Shown piece by piece: positions 17,193 to 25,086 of a DNA stretch of 64,000 bases; positions within the stretch are counted from its first letter, which is position 1, and every line of letters begins with the position of its first letter. A program made the position numbers and the translations under genes. The DNA lies in assembly GCF_014280435.1 (NCBI RefSeq), contig NZ_CP060388.1, positions 434,001 through 498,000 of the forward strand. Reading direction: 5' to 3'. Source of the DNA: Sphingobium sp. KCTC 72723 (GTDB lineage: Bacteria > Pseudomonadota > Alphaproteobacteria > Sphingomonadales > Sphingomonadaceae). A model generated the notes under the pieces. That model did not search any database and had not been told where the DNA came from. It was given only the letters and a program-made list of their open reading frames with translations.

Positions 17193-18703
17193 CGCGGAAC
17201 CGACAAGCGCACACTGCCGTCCGGTTCTGTATGATACTCGACCATCGCTGCCATTGGTGGGCTGTTCTTGTCGCAATAGCGCACGGTTATGACGCTCTCC
17301 CGGATCGCGGGACACAGGCCGGAGCCATAGAGAATGTCCGCCAGCGCGTCGAAGGTCGTCGCCTTGGCGCGATAGGCTCCGGTCCACCGCACCGCCCAAA
17401 TGTCATCGTTCGCGTTGACCCGGTAGCCCGCCCTTTGCGCAACGTCCATGACCGCGCCCAGCACCGTGTCGGCGCGCACGTCGAAGTCCAGCACGGCGGA
17501 CAGGTCGGCGGGTTTGGAACGCACGGCTTGCGCGGACTTCACCCTCCATAGCATTGCCTCTGCGCCAGCCATGAAAAGGCATAGGCCGACTATCGCCAAG
17601 GGCAGATGGTCAACCCAGCCCATGAACCTGTCCGAGCGCCAATACTGGCGAACTGGCGTAAGGGGATTCCATGGGCCCTGTGACGAGTTGGCACGTCGCA
17701 CGACCCGCCATGTCCGTTGCAGCATGTTTGCGGGGCGAACAGGCTGGGAAAGGGCTATCGCTGTCGTTGGCTCTGTGGGCGGCGGAAGCATGGGTGCTGG
17801 CAGACATGCTGCAAGCGAGGCTTGATGATCCGCGACCGCGCACGCCGCACGTTCCGCCAGTATCTCCACCCGCGCGAAGGCCCATGCCAGTTCCTCGCCC
17901 GAAATGCGGTAGGATCGCCCATAGCGCGCTTCGACATAGGCACGGCGGATGCAGCCGAACGCGCGGCGCTTGAACCGGCTGTCGCGCGGCCATGCAGAAC
18001 ACAGACTCGGGTTCAGCGCTTCCGCCGCCTCGCGCAGTTCATCGAGCGCATGGGTGCGCGGGGCGTGCAGGCTGATCGACCGCAGGACGCACAGATAGAA
18101 ATGCTCGCACGCCTGATGCAGCATCAGCGCCGCCATCGGCGCATCGCCCCGGTCCCGATAGAAAGTCGCGCCAGCCAGAAATCCGGTTCCGCGATTATGC
18201 CACCGGATGAACTCCGCCACACCCCGGATAGCCCGTTCCCGCACTGCCAGGTGGCGCGACTCTGGCAGTCGCAAGCGCTCCATCTGGTAGAGCGCGATTC
18301 CCTGCTCGGCGATGGTAACGAAATAGGGATTGCCCTCGACAAGCGCGCCGTTGAGCCGCTCAAGGCTTTCCACGCTCAGCCGCACCGGGCGGGTAATTTC
18401 GCCATGCTCCCAAGCGCGGCGGAGCCGATCACGCACCAGTCGCCAGTCGCGTTCGCTGCGGACAAGGCGGGGATAGTTGACGATTGCCAGCAGGCGGAAG
18501 GCTTCCCCCGGCGCGATCTCTTCCCAGTCCTTCTCGGCGTGAGGCCCATGCAGGATCAGGGTGAGGATGCGGCCCGCCCGGAAATGTTCGGAACATCGGC
18601 CCTTGGTCGTTTCCTCGAACGCCTCGAACAGGATTGTCGTGACGCGGAGAAGCTCGTCCCGGATCGGCGCGGGCAGATGATCGGCATCGGTGCGCAGCAT
18701 CAT
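17189..18703 (-). CDS. Nucleotidyltransferase-like/HEPN protein with membrane anchor and STN-like C-terminus
   Basis: A 504-residue protein counted from the ATG at 18703, which overlaps the stop of the upstream gene as ATGA (an upstream ATG at 18733 would add ten residues). Residues about 10-130 resemble a degenerate minimal nucleotidyltransferase fold (L-I-L-H-G-P-H-A-E-K-D-W then L-L-A-I-V-N-Y). Residues about 185-305 are a HEPN domain (A-L-M-L-H-Q-A-C-E-H-F-Y-L ... T-H-A-L-D-E-L). A transmembrane segment lies near residues 390-410, and the remaining 90 residues resemble the STN/secretin short domain (V-L-G-A-V-M-D-V-A-Q-R-A-G-Y ... D-A-L-A-D-I-L-Y-G-S-G-L). Cytoplasmic HEPN and periplasmic STN parts in one chain are unusual. 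Function unknown; plasmid maintenance, defence or surface sensing are possibilities. Confidence 0.65.
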   Translation of the reverse strand: MMLRTDADHLPAPIRDELLRVTTILFEAFEETTKGRCSEHFRAGRILTLILHGPHAEKDWEEIAPGEAFRLLAIVNYPRLVRSERDWRLVRDRLRRAWEHGEITRPVRLSVESLERLNGALVEGNPYFVTIAEQGIALYQMERLRLPESRHLAVRERAIRGVAEFIRWHNRGTGFLAGATFYRDRGDAPMAALMLHQACEHFYLCVLRSISLHAPRTHALDELREAAEALNPSLCSAWPRDSRFKRRAFGCIRRAYVEARYGRSYRISGEELAWAFARVEILAERAACAVADHQASLAACLPAPMLPPPTEPTTAIALSQPVRPANMLQRTWRVVRRANSSQGPWNPLTPVRQYWRSDRFMGWVDHLPLAIVGLCLFMAGAEAMLWRVKSAQAVRSKPADLSAVLDFDVRADTVLGAVMDVAQRAGYRVNANDDIWAVRWTGAYRAKATTFDALADILYGSGLCPAIRESVITVRYCDKNSPPMAAMVEYHTEPDGSVRLSVPR

Positions 18704-19344
18704 GACCGAGCTACCTGCGTACGACGCTGGCAACCCTTCGGGCGCGGGTGGCCGGTCACGTCATGCACGCGATCCACCAAGGCACGCACAATGGGCGTGA
18801 TCGTAGCAGGAGTGAACCCGCCCGTGCGGGGTCGTTCTTCCTCCCAATCATCATAGTGATAGCCCCACTTCCAATAGGGTGAGAGAACCGCTGCCAGCCG
18901 CGCCATGTCGGGGCAGTCATGACCAAAGCCACAGGTATTGGCGTAGGCCAGCGCTTTGGCGATGTCCTGCTTGATGTGGCGGGCGTTCCACGCATCGGAA
19001 AAACCCATGTCGAGCAGATAGGCGCACAGGGCCTGCTGGGTCACGAAACCGGCCTGATGCAGAGTCTCCTTTGTATGTCGCGGGTCGGCGAGAAAATCCG
19101 AGCTCAGCGTGGTCATCCAGCGTTCCGCATTGTGATAGCGGAAGCGGCTCATACTTCGTCCCTCTCTCGTCCGCACAAGTCTTGCTGGTTCATCATCGTA
19201 GCGTTGGTGAAGCGCCGCCATTGCTCCATCCCAGGGGGAGGCAATTGCCGACGCGGCAACCGGCGCGATGGTCAATGCGCGCAGCAGGGCGCGGCGGGAT
19301 GTGCTGATCTTCGAATCGCTCCAGAGAGAATCGGATAAAATCAT
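18700..19344 (-). CDS. Small exported protein with Tat-like signal, unknown function
   Basis: A 214-residue protein. Residues 15-45 look like a twin-arginine signal (T-S-R-R-A-L-L-R-A-L-T then a hydrophobic stretch and A-M-A-A-L). The mature part is rich in aromatic residues, with C-G-F-G-H-D-C-P near residue 137 and W-K-W-G-Y-H-Y-D-D-W-E near 157, and has no family I recognise. Alternatively the hydrophobic stretch is only an N-terminal anchor. It has a good ribosome binding site (AGGAAGG) and ends in a 4-base overlap with the HEPN gene, so the two are translationally coupled and likely act together. Confidence 0.6.
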   Translation of the reverse strand: MILSDSLWSDSKISTSRRALLRALTIAPVAASAIASPWDGAMAALHQRYDDEPARLVRTREGRSMSRFRYHNAERWMTTLSSDFLADPRHTKETLHQAGFVTQQALCAYLLDMGFSDAWNARHIKQDIAKALAYANTCGFGHDCPDMARLAAVLSPYWKWGYHYDDWEEERPRTGGFTPATITPIVRALVDRVHDVTGHPRPKGCQRRTQVARS

Positions 19345-19399
19345 GAGCCTGCCTTCCTCAGTTCACCGTTACGGGCGCATCAAGATGCGTTCGGAGCAT

Positions 19400-19458
19400 T
19401 AAGCGGCACCGCTTATAGCACAAAAGGAAGGTAATGTTCAATAACCGGCACCGGTTAT
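19400..19458. promoter_or_regulatory. Two palindromic operator-like sites
   Basis: TAAGCGGCACCGCTTA (19400-19415) and ATAACCGGCACCGGTTAT (19441-19458) are perfect palindromes around a CA centre and share the form TAA-S-CGG-CA-CCG-S-TTA. Their centres are 42 bases apart, about four helical turns, in the gap between two divergent genes. Ribbon-helix-helix proteins typically bind such paired sites, and one is encoded 45 bases downstream. Autoregulation, and control of the divergent operon, is inferred. Confidence 0.55.
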
Positions 19459-19503
19459 TCCGGTTCTGATTGAACGGGTGAAACGCGCGGTTACGACACA
19501 AGC

Positions 19504-19671
19504 ATGGGAAGGCCACCGCTCAACGTGAAATCGACGAACATCCGATTGCCCGAAGGCCTCGGCGAGCGGATTGACAAGCTGGTGGGGCGGCAGCGCCGCG
19601 CAGCCTTCATTCGGGAAGTGCTGGAGCGCGAGGTCGAACGGCGCGAAAACGAGCAAGGTAAGGCTGGCTAA
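19504..19671 (+). CDS. Ribbon-helix-helix (CopG/Arc-type) DNA-binding protein, 55 residues
   Basis: A very short gene. The protein starts M-G-R-P-P-L-N-V-K-S-T-N-I-R-L-P-E-G-L, a basic beta strand followed by the turn and two helices (R-I-D-K-L-V-G-R-Q-R-R-A-A-F-I-R-E-V-L-E-R-E) expected for a ribbon-helix-helix repressor or antitoxin. Two palindromes lie just upstream and are candidate binding sites. No toxin gene follows it, so an orphan regulator is more likely than a toxin-antitoxin pair. It may control the divergent signal-peptide/HEPN operon. Confidence 0.7.
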   Translation: MGRPPLNVKSTNIRLPEGLGERIDKLVGRQRRAAFIREVLEREVERRENEQGKAG

Positions 19672-20284
19672 CTGGGTCATTCGACCATGACCAAAACCCG
19701 AAACGGTCATTGCCGGACACCCAGCGATGGCGAAGCCCCGTCACAGAGATTGATTGGACCACCGCGAACGTGTGGGATTTATCGCCGAAATCTCTGACAG
19801 GCGACAATGCGCCAATCCAAGCCGCTCAATTGGAAAAGACTCGCGCCTACGAGCGGTCAGTCCGGTTATCGCCAAGGCTGGGACTTTGCTGCCGTTCCCA
19901 GAGGGCTATTCAAATGGCAGGTCAGGTCAGGAGCCGCCGTCGAGGATCTCCCTGACCGGCAAGGCGGAGACGACCAACATGGTCCGACAGCTGAAAGTCA
20001 GCTCTGAAACCTGATCTCGCCTTCCGGACGGTGCGCCTCAGCGGAACAGCTAACACCGTAACTGACATGATCGAGAGATGAGCCTACTCAGCATCACTCG
20101 CTGTCGCCCAGTGTTTGTCGCTTTCAAGACCCCACATGCCGCCCCCTCATTAGCTGGTTACCCTCGGTCATTAGCTAAGCCGTCGATTTCGCGAGAGCGA
20201 AACACTCCATGATCAAAGCTCAGCCCCGAGCCCTTGACTTTCTATTAGATATTGCTAAATTAGTGTTATCTAACGGAGAGCGCG
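19672..20284. other. Gap between RHH gene and sulfide operon
   Basis: No gene is supported in these 613 bases. Short frames on the plus strand around 19710-20010 lack motifs and look like chance or remnants. The last 50 bases carry the promoter and operator of the sulfide operon. The middle (20040-20220) is relatively featureless. Confidence 0.4.
20234..20273 (+). promoter_or_regulatory. Promoter and BigR-type operator of the sulfide operon
   Basis: TTGACT at 20234-20239 is a good -35 box and TAAATT at 20256-20261 a possible -10. The promoter is overlapped by an AT-rich inverted sequence with arms TTAGATA (20245-20251) and TATCTAA (20267-20273). BigR-type repressors are known to bind AT-rich palindromes over the -10 of their own promoters, so reduced repressor should bind here and block transcription until sulfide or persulfide oxidises it. 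Confidence 0.5.
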
Positions 20285-20626
20285 GTGGCAGATCCAATCG
20301 GGCAGTTCGAGGAGCAGGCGGCGGAGGCAGTCAGCTTGCTCAAGGCATTGGCAAACGAGCCTCGTCTGCTGGTGCTGTGTCATCTAGCTGAAGGCAACGA
20401 GCTGTCGGTTGGCGATCTCGCGCATCGCGTCAGCCTGAGCCAATCGGCGCTATCTCAGCATCTGGCCAAGCTGCGTGAGCAGAAGCTGGTGACCACCCGC
20501 AAGGACGCGCAGAGCGTGTTCTACAGAGTGGGCGATCCAAAGGCGCTGCAACTGCTGTCTCTCCTTCATGACCTGTTTTGCCCTGATCTGGGCCATGCAG
20601 GTGCGACTGAACCGACCAGGAGCTGA
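20285..20626 (+). CDS. bigR: ArsR-family persulfide-sensing repressor (BigR-like)
   Basis: A 113-residue winged-helix repressor with a GTG start and GGAGAG five bases upstream. Residues 15-85 form the ArsR fold (S-L-L-K-A-L-A-N-E-P-R-L-L-V-L-C; recognition helix S-Q-S-A-L-S-Q-H-L-A-K-L-R). Two cysteines, C32 in the L-C-H-L-A-E-G helix and C99 in L-F-C-P, sit where BigR/SqrR proteins carry the pair that links through sulfur in the presence of persulfides and releases DNA. The next genes are a persulfide dioxygenase and sulfur transporters, the usual BigR regulon. The metal-binding box of true ArsR is not evident. Confidence 0.88.
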   Translation: MADPIGQFEEQAAEAVSLLKALANEPRLLVLCHLAEGNELSVGDLAHRVSLSQSALSQHLAKLREQKLVTTRKDAQSVFYRVGDPKALQLLSLLHDLFCPDLGHAGATEPTRS

Positions 20627-20630
20627 TCTG

Positions 20631-21563
20631 ATGGAAACCAACACTCATCTCCAAGCTGCCATTGCCGGGGTCAAGGCCGTCGTCTCCGGCGCAAAGCCCG
20701 GGCCAATCGTCAAGGCGTTCTTCGACGAGGAGACCTTCACCGCGACTTACGTGGTCAGCGATCCGACTACCCGCAAGGCGGCGATCGTCGACAGCGTGCT
20801 CGACTTCGACCAAGCCTCGGGCTGCACCGGCTATGCCTCGGCAGACGCGGTGATCTCATACGTTCAGTCGGAAGGTCTGGCGGTCGAGTGGCTGCTGGAA
20901 ACGCACGCTCACGCCGACCACCTGTCGGCGGCACCGTACCTGCAAGAGAAGCTCGGCGGCAAGCTCGCCATCGGGGCTGAGATCGTCACAGTACAGAAGG
21001 TGTTCGGCAAGATCTTCAACGAAGGCACCCGCTTCGAGCGCGACGGATCGCAGTTCGACGTCCTGTTGAACGACGGCAACACCTTGCAGATCGGTGAGCT
21101 CGAACTGATCGCACTGCACGTGCCCGGCCATACCCCAGCCGACATGGCATACGTAATCGGGGATGCGCTGTTTACCGGCGACACCATGTTCATGCCGGAC
21201 TACGGCTCAGCACGAGCAGACTTCCCAGGGGGAGATGCGCGCGCGCTGTATCGTTCGGTGCGGCGACTGATGCAGCTGCCGGACGCCACCCGGGTGTTCC
21301 TGTGCCACGACTACAAGGCGCCCAATCGCGACCACTTCGTGTGGGAAACCACCATGCTGGCGGAGCGGACCAGCAACGTGCACCTGCACAAGGATGTCAG
21401 CGAGGACGAGTTCGTGGCCATGCGCACGCAGCGCGATGTCACGCTGGGCATGCCCAAGCTGATCCTGCCCGCGATCCAGGTCAACATGCGCGGAGGCCAA
21501 TTGCCCGAGCCTGAGGACAACGGCGAAGTGTACCTCAAGCTGCCGCTCAACGTGCTGCGCTAG
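20631..21563 (+). CDS. blh: Persulfide dioxygenase, metallo-beta-lactamase fold (Blh/ETHE1-like)
   Basis: A 310-residue enzyme that oxidises glutathione persulfide to sulfite with one non-haem iron. The MBL motif T-H-A-H-A-D-H gives H92, H94, D96 and H97; further ligands are in V-P-G-H-T-P-A-D-M and F-T-G-D-T-M-F. The R-A-D-F-P-G-G-D-A segment is characteristic of the Blh branch. The start is the ATG at 20631 with AGGAG 8-13 bases before it; a longer reading from 20568 would overlap the repressor gene. It lies 4 bases after bigR and is certainly in the same operon. Confidence 0.9.
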   Translation: METNTHLQAAIAGVKAVVSGAKPGPIVKAFFDEETFTATYVVSDPTTRKAAIVDSVLDFDQASGCTGYASADAVISYVQSEGLAVEWLLETHAHADHLSAAPYLQEKLGGKLAIGAEIVTVQKVFGKIFNEGTRFERDGSQFDVLLNDGNTLQIGELELIALHVPGHTPADMAYVIGDALFTGDTMFMPDYGSARADFPGGDARALYRSVRRLMQLPDATRVFLCHDYKAPNRDHFVWETTMLAERTSNVHLHKDVSEDEFVAMRTQRDVTLGMPKLILPAIQVNMRGGQLPEPEDNGEVYLKLPLNVLR

Positions 21564-21573
21564 GAGCCTTGCC

Positions 21574-22002
21574 ATGGAACCTCTCTCCCCCCTCGTGGCG
21601 ATTGCCGGCGGTTTGCTGATTGGCGGGGCGGCGGCGCTGCTGCTGCTGCTGAACGGTCGTGTCGCTGGTGTGTCCGGAATGCTCGCCACCGCAACGCGGA
21701 TCGGCGCAGGCGGGCCCCCGTGGCGCCAGGCGGCGGCGTTCGTGATCGGGCTGCCGCTCGGCGCGGCGTTGGTAGCAGCGTTCGTGCGGCGGCCGGAGCT
21801 CGTGATCGCCGCATCGCCCGCCGCGCTGATCGTTGCCGGACTGCTGGTCGGGTTCGGAACCCGGCTCGGTAACGGCTGCACCAGCGGACATGGCGTGTGC
21901 GGCATGGCGCGCCTGTCGCCGCGATCGATTGTGGCCACCCTGACCTTCATGGCCACCGCCGCGCTGACGGTCTTCGTCATGCGCCACGTGATGGGGATCT
22001 GA
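21574..22002 (+). CDS. YeeE/YedE-family sulfur transporter, first half
   Basis: A 142-residue membrane protein with four likely transmembrane helices. The motif G-N-G-C-T-S-G-H-G-V-C-G (C102 and C109) is the conserved cysteine site of YeeE/YedE (DUF395) transporters, which carry thiosulfate or other reduced sulfur across the inner membrane. Full-length YeeE has two such halves in one chain; here the halves are separate genes two bases apart. It follows the persulfide dioxygenase by 10 bases. In BigR operons the pair is thought to export or import sulfur species formed during sulfide detoxification. Confidence 0.88.
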   Translation: MEPLSPLVAIAGGLLIGGAAALLLLLNGRVAGVSGMLATATRIGAGGPPWRQAAAFVIGLPLGAALVAAFVRRPELVIAASPAALIVAGLLVGFGTRLGNGCTSGHGVCGMARLSPRSIVATLTFMATAALTVFVMRHVMGI

Positions 22003-22004
22003 CG

Positions 22005-22451
22005 ATGCGCAGTGTCCTTACCGCCTTGCTTGTCGGCGCGGTGTTTGGCGCTGGACTGGTCCTGTCCGACATGGTCAATCCGGCGCGCGTTCAGGCGTTT
22101 CTTGATGTGACGGGGCAATGGGACCCGACGCTGATGTTCGTGATGGGCGCCGCGCTGCTCCCTTCCGCCCTCGCTTACCTGGTCCGGCGCAAGCTGACAC
22201 GGCCGGTACTGGCAGACCGCTTCGTGGTGCCGGAAAACGCTGCGCCCGACCGGCGCCTGCTGACCGGCGCGGCGCTGTTCGGCATCGGCTGGGGCATCGC
22301 CGGATTCTGCCCGGGCCCCGCGCTGGCCGGGCTGGTGCTGGGCGCGTGGCAGGCTTGGCTGTTCGTGGCCGCTATGCTGGTGGGCATGATCGCGCATCGC
22401 TTGTTGCCCGCGCTCAGCGAAAGCCAGCCTGACCCCCGATCTGCCAACTAG
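22005..22451 (+). CDS. YeeE/YedE-family sulfur transporter, second half (DUF6691)
   Basis: A 148-residue membrane protein with about four hydrophobic helices and the G-F-C-P-G-P-A-L motif (C102), the counterpart of the cysteine motif in the second half of YeeE. N-terminal S-D-M-V-N-P is also typical. The ATG at 22005 is two bases after the stop of the first half, so the two are made together and very likely form a heterodimeric channel. A longer frame beginning at 21897 would overlap the first half and is not credible. Confidence 0.87.
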   Translation: MRSVLTALLVGAVFGAGLVLSDMVNPARVQAFLDVTGQWDPTLMFVMGAALLPSALAYLVRRKLTRPVLADRFVVPENAAPDRRLLTGAALFGIGWGIAGFCPGPALAGLVLGAWQAWLFVAAMLVGMIAHRLLPALSESQPDPRSAN

Positions 22452-22458
22452 GAGACCC

Positions 22459-22800
22459 ATGATGACCGAGTACAAGCAGCTCTCCCCCAAACTAAGCGTG
22501 CGCCCGCAGGTCGAACCGGCCGAAGTCGGCGAGTTGGCCGCGCGCGGCATCAAGGGCATCGTCAATGCGCGTCCCGACGGCGAGGAGCCGGGCCAGCCTA
22601 CGTCCGCTGAACTGGCCGCCGAAGCGTCGCGGCACGGCATCGTCTACACCCATATTCCCGTCGCACCGGGACAGGCCACCGCAGACGACGGCGAGCGCTT
22701 CGCCAAAGCCCTGCGCGAGTGCGACGGCAAGGTCGTTGGCTTCTGCCGCACCGGCGCGCGCGCCACGGGCCTGTGGGAACTCGCCGGGAAGCCTGAGTAA
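22459..22800 (+). CDS. DUF442/TIGR01244-type sulfurtransferase
   Basis: A 113-residue protein of the DUF442 family, related to tyrosine phosphatases and rhodanese-like enzymes. The active-site loop F-C-R-T-G-A-R-A-T contains C96 and R101. In bacteria this domain is often fused to Blh, and the two work together to move sulfane sulfur; here it is a separate gene four positions downstream of blh. N-terminal K-L-S-V-R-P-Q-V and the I-V-N-A-R-P-D-G-E-E-P-G-Q-P segment are family signatures. Start ATG with GGAG seven bases upstream; an ATGATG doublet leaves a one-codon uncertainty. Confidence 0.87.
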   Translation: MMTEYKQLSPKLSVRPQVEPAEVGELAARGIKGIVNARPDGEEPGQPTSAELAAEASRHGIVYTHIPVAPGQATADDGERFAKALRECDGKVVGFCRTGARATGLWELAGKPE

Positions 22801-22806
22801 GCTGAG

Positions 22807-24579
22807 GTGTCGAAGCTCGCTCGCTATCTGCCCATCCTGGCATGGGGCCGCTTCTACGACCGGCAGACGCTGGTCAGCGACGGCGTAGCGGCGGGCATCG
22901 TCACGATCATGCTCATCCCGCAGAGCCTGGCCTACGCCATGCTGGCGGGTCTTCCGCCCGAAGTGGGCCTCTACGCCTCGATCCTCCCGATCCTCGCCTA
23001 CGCCATCTTCGGCACCAGCCGCACGCTCGCGGTGGGGCCGGTAGCGGTCATCTCGCTTATGACACTGGCCGCCGCAGGCACTGTGGCGCCGCCGGGGACT
23101 CCTGAGTTCATCGCGGCGGCGTTGGTTCTGGCATTGCTGTCCGGCCTTATCCTGGTGCTGATGGGCGTGCTCAAACTGGGATTTTTGGCAAACCTGCTGT
23201 CGCATCCGGTGGTCTCGGGGTTCATCACCGCATCCGGCATCATCATCGCGACGGGGCAGGCGAAGTCGATCCTTGGCATCCAGGCGTCGGGCGAAGCCAT
23301 GCCCGAGCTGCTGGCGACGCTGACCCGCAACATCGGTGCCACCAATCTGCCGACGCTGATCATCGGGCTCGCCTCGCTCGCGTTCCTGTTCTGGGTCCGC
23401 AAGGGTCTCAAGCCCACCTTGATGCGGCTCGGCATGGCGGCCCGCCCGGCGGACCTGACCGCCAAGGCCGGGCCGATTGCGGCGGTGGTGCTGTCGACCA
23501 TGGCGGTGGCCGCCTTCGATCTCGAAGCCAAAGGTGTGAAAGTCGTCGGCGAAATCCCGCAGAGCCTGCCGCCCCTCACGGTTCCGCTGTTTGACCTAAG
23601 CCTGTGGCAGCAGTTGATTGTCCCAGCGCTGCTGCTGTCGGTGATCGGCTTCGTAGAGTCCGTCTCAGTCGCGCAGACCCTGGCGGCCAAGCGGCGCCAA
23701 CGGATCGACCCGGACCAAGAACTGATCGGGCTGGGTGCGGCCAACATCGCCGCGTCGTTTTCCGGCGGCTATCCCGTCACGGGCGGGTTCGCGCGCAGCG
23801 TGGTGAATTTCGATGCGGGAGCGGAGACGCCTGCGGCGGGCGCCATCACTGCGGTTGGAATCGCCATCGCCGCATTATTCCTCACTCCGCTGCTGGCCTC
23901 GCTGCCGATAGCGACGTTGGCCGCTACAATTATCGTCGCCGTGCTCAGCCTGGTGGACTTCAAGACCGTGCGCACGGTCTGGCGCTATTCGCGCGCGGAC
24001 TTCGCGGCAATGGCTGCGACGATACTTATCACGCTCGGTTTTGGGGTGGAGCCTGGCGTGATGGCGGGGGTCGCGCTGAGTCTGGCGCTGCTGTTGTGGC
24101 GAACCTCGCGGCCCCATGCAGCCATTGTGGGGCGCGTGCCGGGAACCGAGCATTTTCGTAATGTCGCTCGCCACCCTGTTGTCACCGATCCCGCGATCAT
24201 CACGATCCGCGTCGACGAGAGCCTCACCTACCTCAACGCTCGCTGGCTAGAGGAGTATGTGCTCGAGGAAATCGCCGAGCAGCCACAGGTGCGCCATGTC
24301 ATCTTGATGGGCTCGGCCATCAACGCGATTGACGCGTCCGCACTCGAGAGCCTTGAGGCGATCAATCACCGCCTCGCCGATGCCGGCATCAGGTTGCACC
24401 TGTCTGAAGTGAAAGGCCCCGTGATGGACCGGCTGGCCCGTTCACACTTGCTCGCCGATCTGACCGGCCAGGTGTTCCTGTCGCAGGACGACGCCTTTTC
24501 GACATTGCTGTCAGCGCCTGACGATGCAGGCGCCATGACCCCGCGCGAAGACTTGTGGCTTGCGCGCGGACTGATCTGA
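22807..24579 (+). CDS. SulP-family sulfate permease with STAS domain
   Basis: A 590-residue inner-membrane transporter with a GTG start six bases after the preceding gene. Residues about 20-430 contain the SulP core (Q-S-L-A-Y-A-M-L-A-G-L-P near 40, F-S-G-G-Y-P-V-T-G-G-F-A-R-S-V-V-N near 325) with some 10-12 membrane helices. Residues about 455-560 are a cytoplasmic STAS domain (I-T-I-R-V-D-E-S-L-T-Y-L-N ... D-A-S-A-L-E-S-L). It probably exports sulfate or sulfite, the end product of persulfide oxidation, since it closes the sulfide operon. Uptake of sulfate is the alternative. Confidence 0.9.
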   Translation: MSKLARYLPILAWGRFYDRQTLVSDGVAAGIVTIMLIPQSLAYAMLAGLPPEVGLYASILPILAYAIFGTSRTLAVGPVAVISLMTLAAAGTVAPPGTPEFIAAALVLALLSGLILVLMGVLKLGFLANLLSHPVVSGFITASGIIIATGQAKSILGIQASGEAMPELLATLTRNIGATNLPTLIIGLASLAFLFWVRKGLKPTLMRLGMAARPADLTAKAGPIAAVVLSTMAVAAFDLEAKGVKVVGEIPQSLPPLTVPLFDLSLWQQLIVPALLLSVIGFVESVSVAQTLAAKRRQRIDPDQELIGLGAANIAASFSGGYPVTGGFARSVVNFDAGAETPAAGAITAVGIAIAALFLTPLLASLPIATLAATIIVAVLSLVDFKTVRTVWRYSRADFAAMAATILITLGFGVEPGVMAGVALSLALLLWRTSRPHAAIVGRVPGTEHFRNVARHPVVTDPAIITIRVDESLTYLNARWLEEYVLEEIAEQPQVRHVILMGSAINAIDASALESLEAINHRLADAGIRLHLSEVKGPVMDRLARSHLLADLTGQVFLSQDDAFSTLLSAPDDAGAMTPREDLWLARGLI

Positions 24580-25086
24580 GTCGCATGGATTGGCTTGTCG
24601 ACGTAAGAACCGCTGCAGGCGGCTATTAGCCGTTCCGCTGTCGCCGATCGATTGCCGCAACATGGTCAATCAAGGTAGCTCACGTCTCTTTTAGTTTTGG
24701 AAAGCACCAAAGCGAATGACCGGCATGGTCGCGCTGCTGCCGGACAGCTTTCCGCCGCTCCAGCGGCAGGTTTAAGCGCAAGCTGCCGTTCAACACGCCG
24801 CCCGCGAACGACTGAACCTGGTCGGCAGCCGCCCCGCGCGAGAGGCGGCTATCCCCGCTACCCGGCTCCGATCCGGACAGTCCGCAACCGGCCATGCACG
24901 GCAAAAAGATTATTTCCATTTACCGCAGTTTACACTTGAGAACTGCCAACTAGAAAGGCCCGGCTGCGTCCCTTTATGTTTCGAATCATGCCATAGTGGC
25001 TCAATCTAAACGTGGGAACAAAAGTGGTTTTTTCTTGAGGGGGTCCGGGGTTTATCGTGTAAAAACAACACGATAAACCCCTTGAC
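24580..25086. other. Gap between sulfide operon and tRNA-Met
   Basis: No protein gene is supported. The right end carries a strong perfect hairpin next to the tRNA. A transition from island DNA to chromosome is expected in this 507-base stretch if the tRNA was the integration site, but no integrase gene and no obvious copy of the tRNA 3' end were found here. Confidence 0.4.
25047..25081 (-). terminator. Perfect 14-bp hairpin downstream of tRNA-Met
   Basis: GGGGTTTATCGTGT (25047-25060) and ACACGATAAACCCC (25068-25081) form a perfect 14-bp stem with a 7-base loop. It lies six bases beyond the tRNA 3' end in the direction of transcription, so termination is the simplest role. No T-run directly follows on the minus strand, so processing or an integration-related role is also possible. 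Confidence 0.5.

Noticed and set aside
19504..19671. Toxin-antitoxin pair headed by the RHH protein
   Set aside because: No reading frame for a toxin follows on the same strand; the next gene is the unrelated sulfide operon more than 600 bases away.
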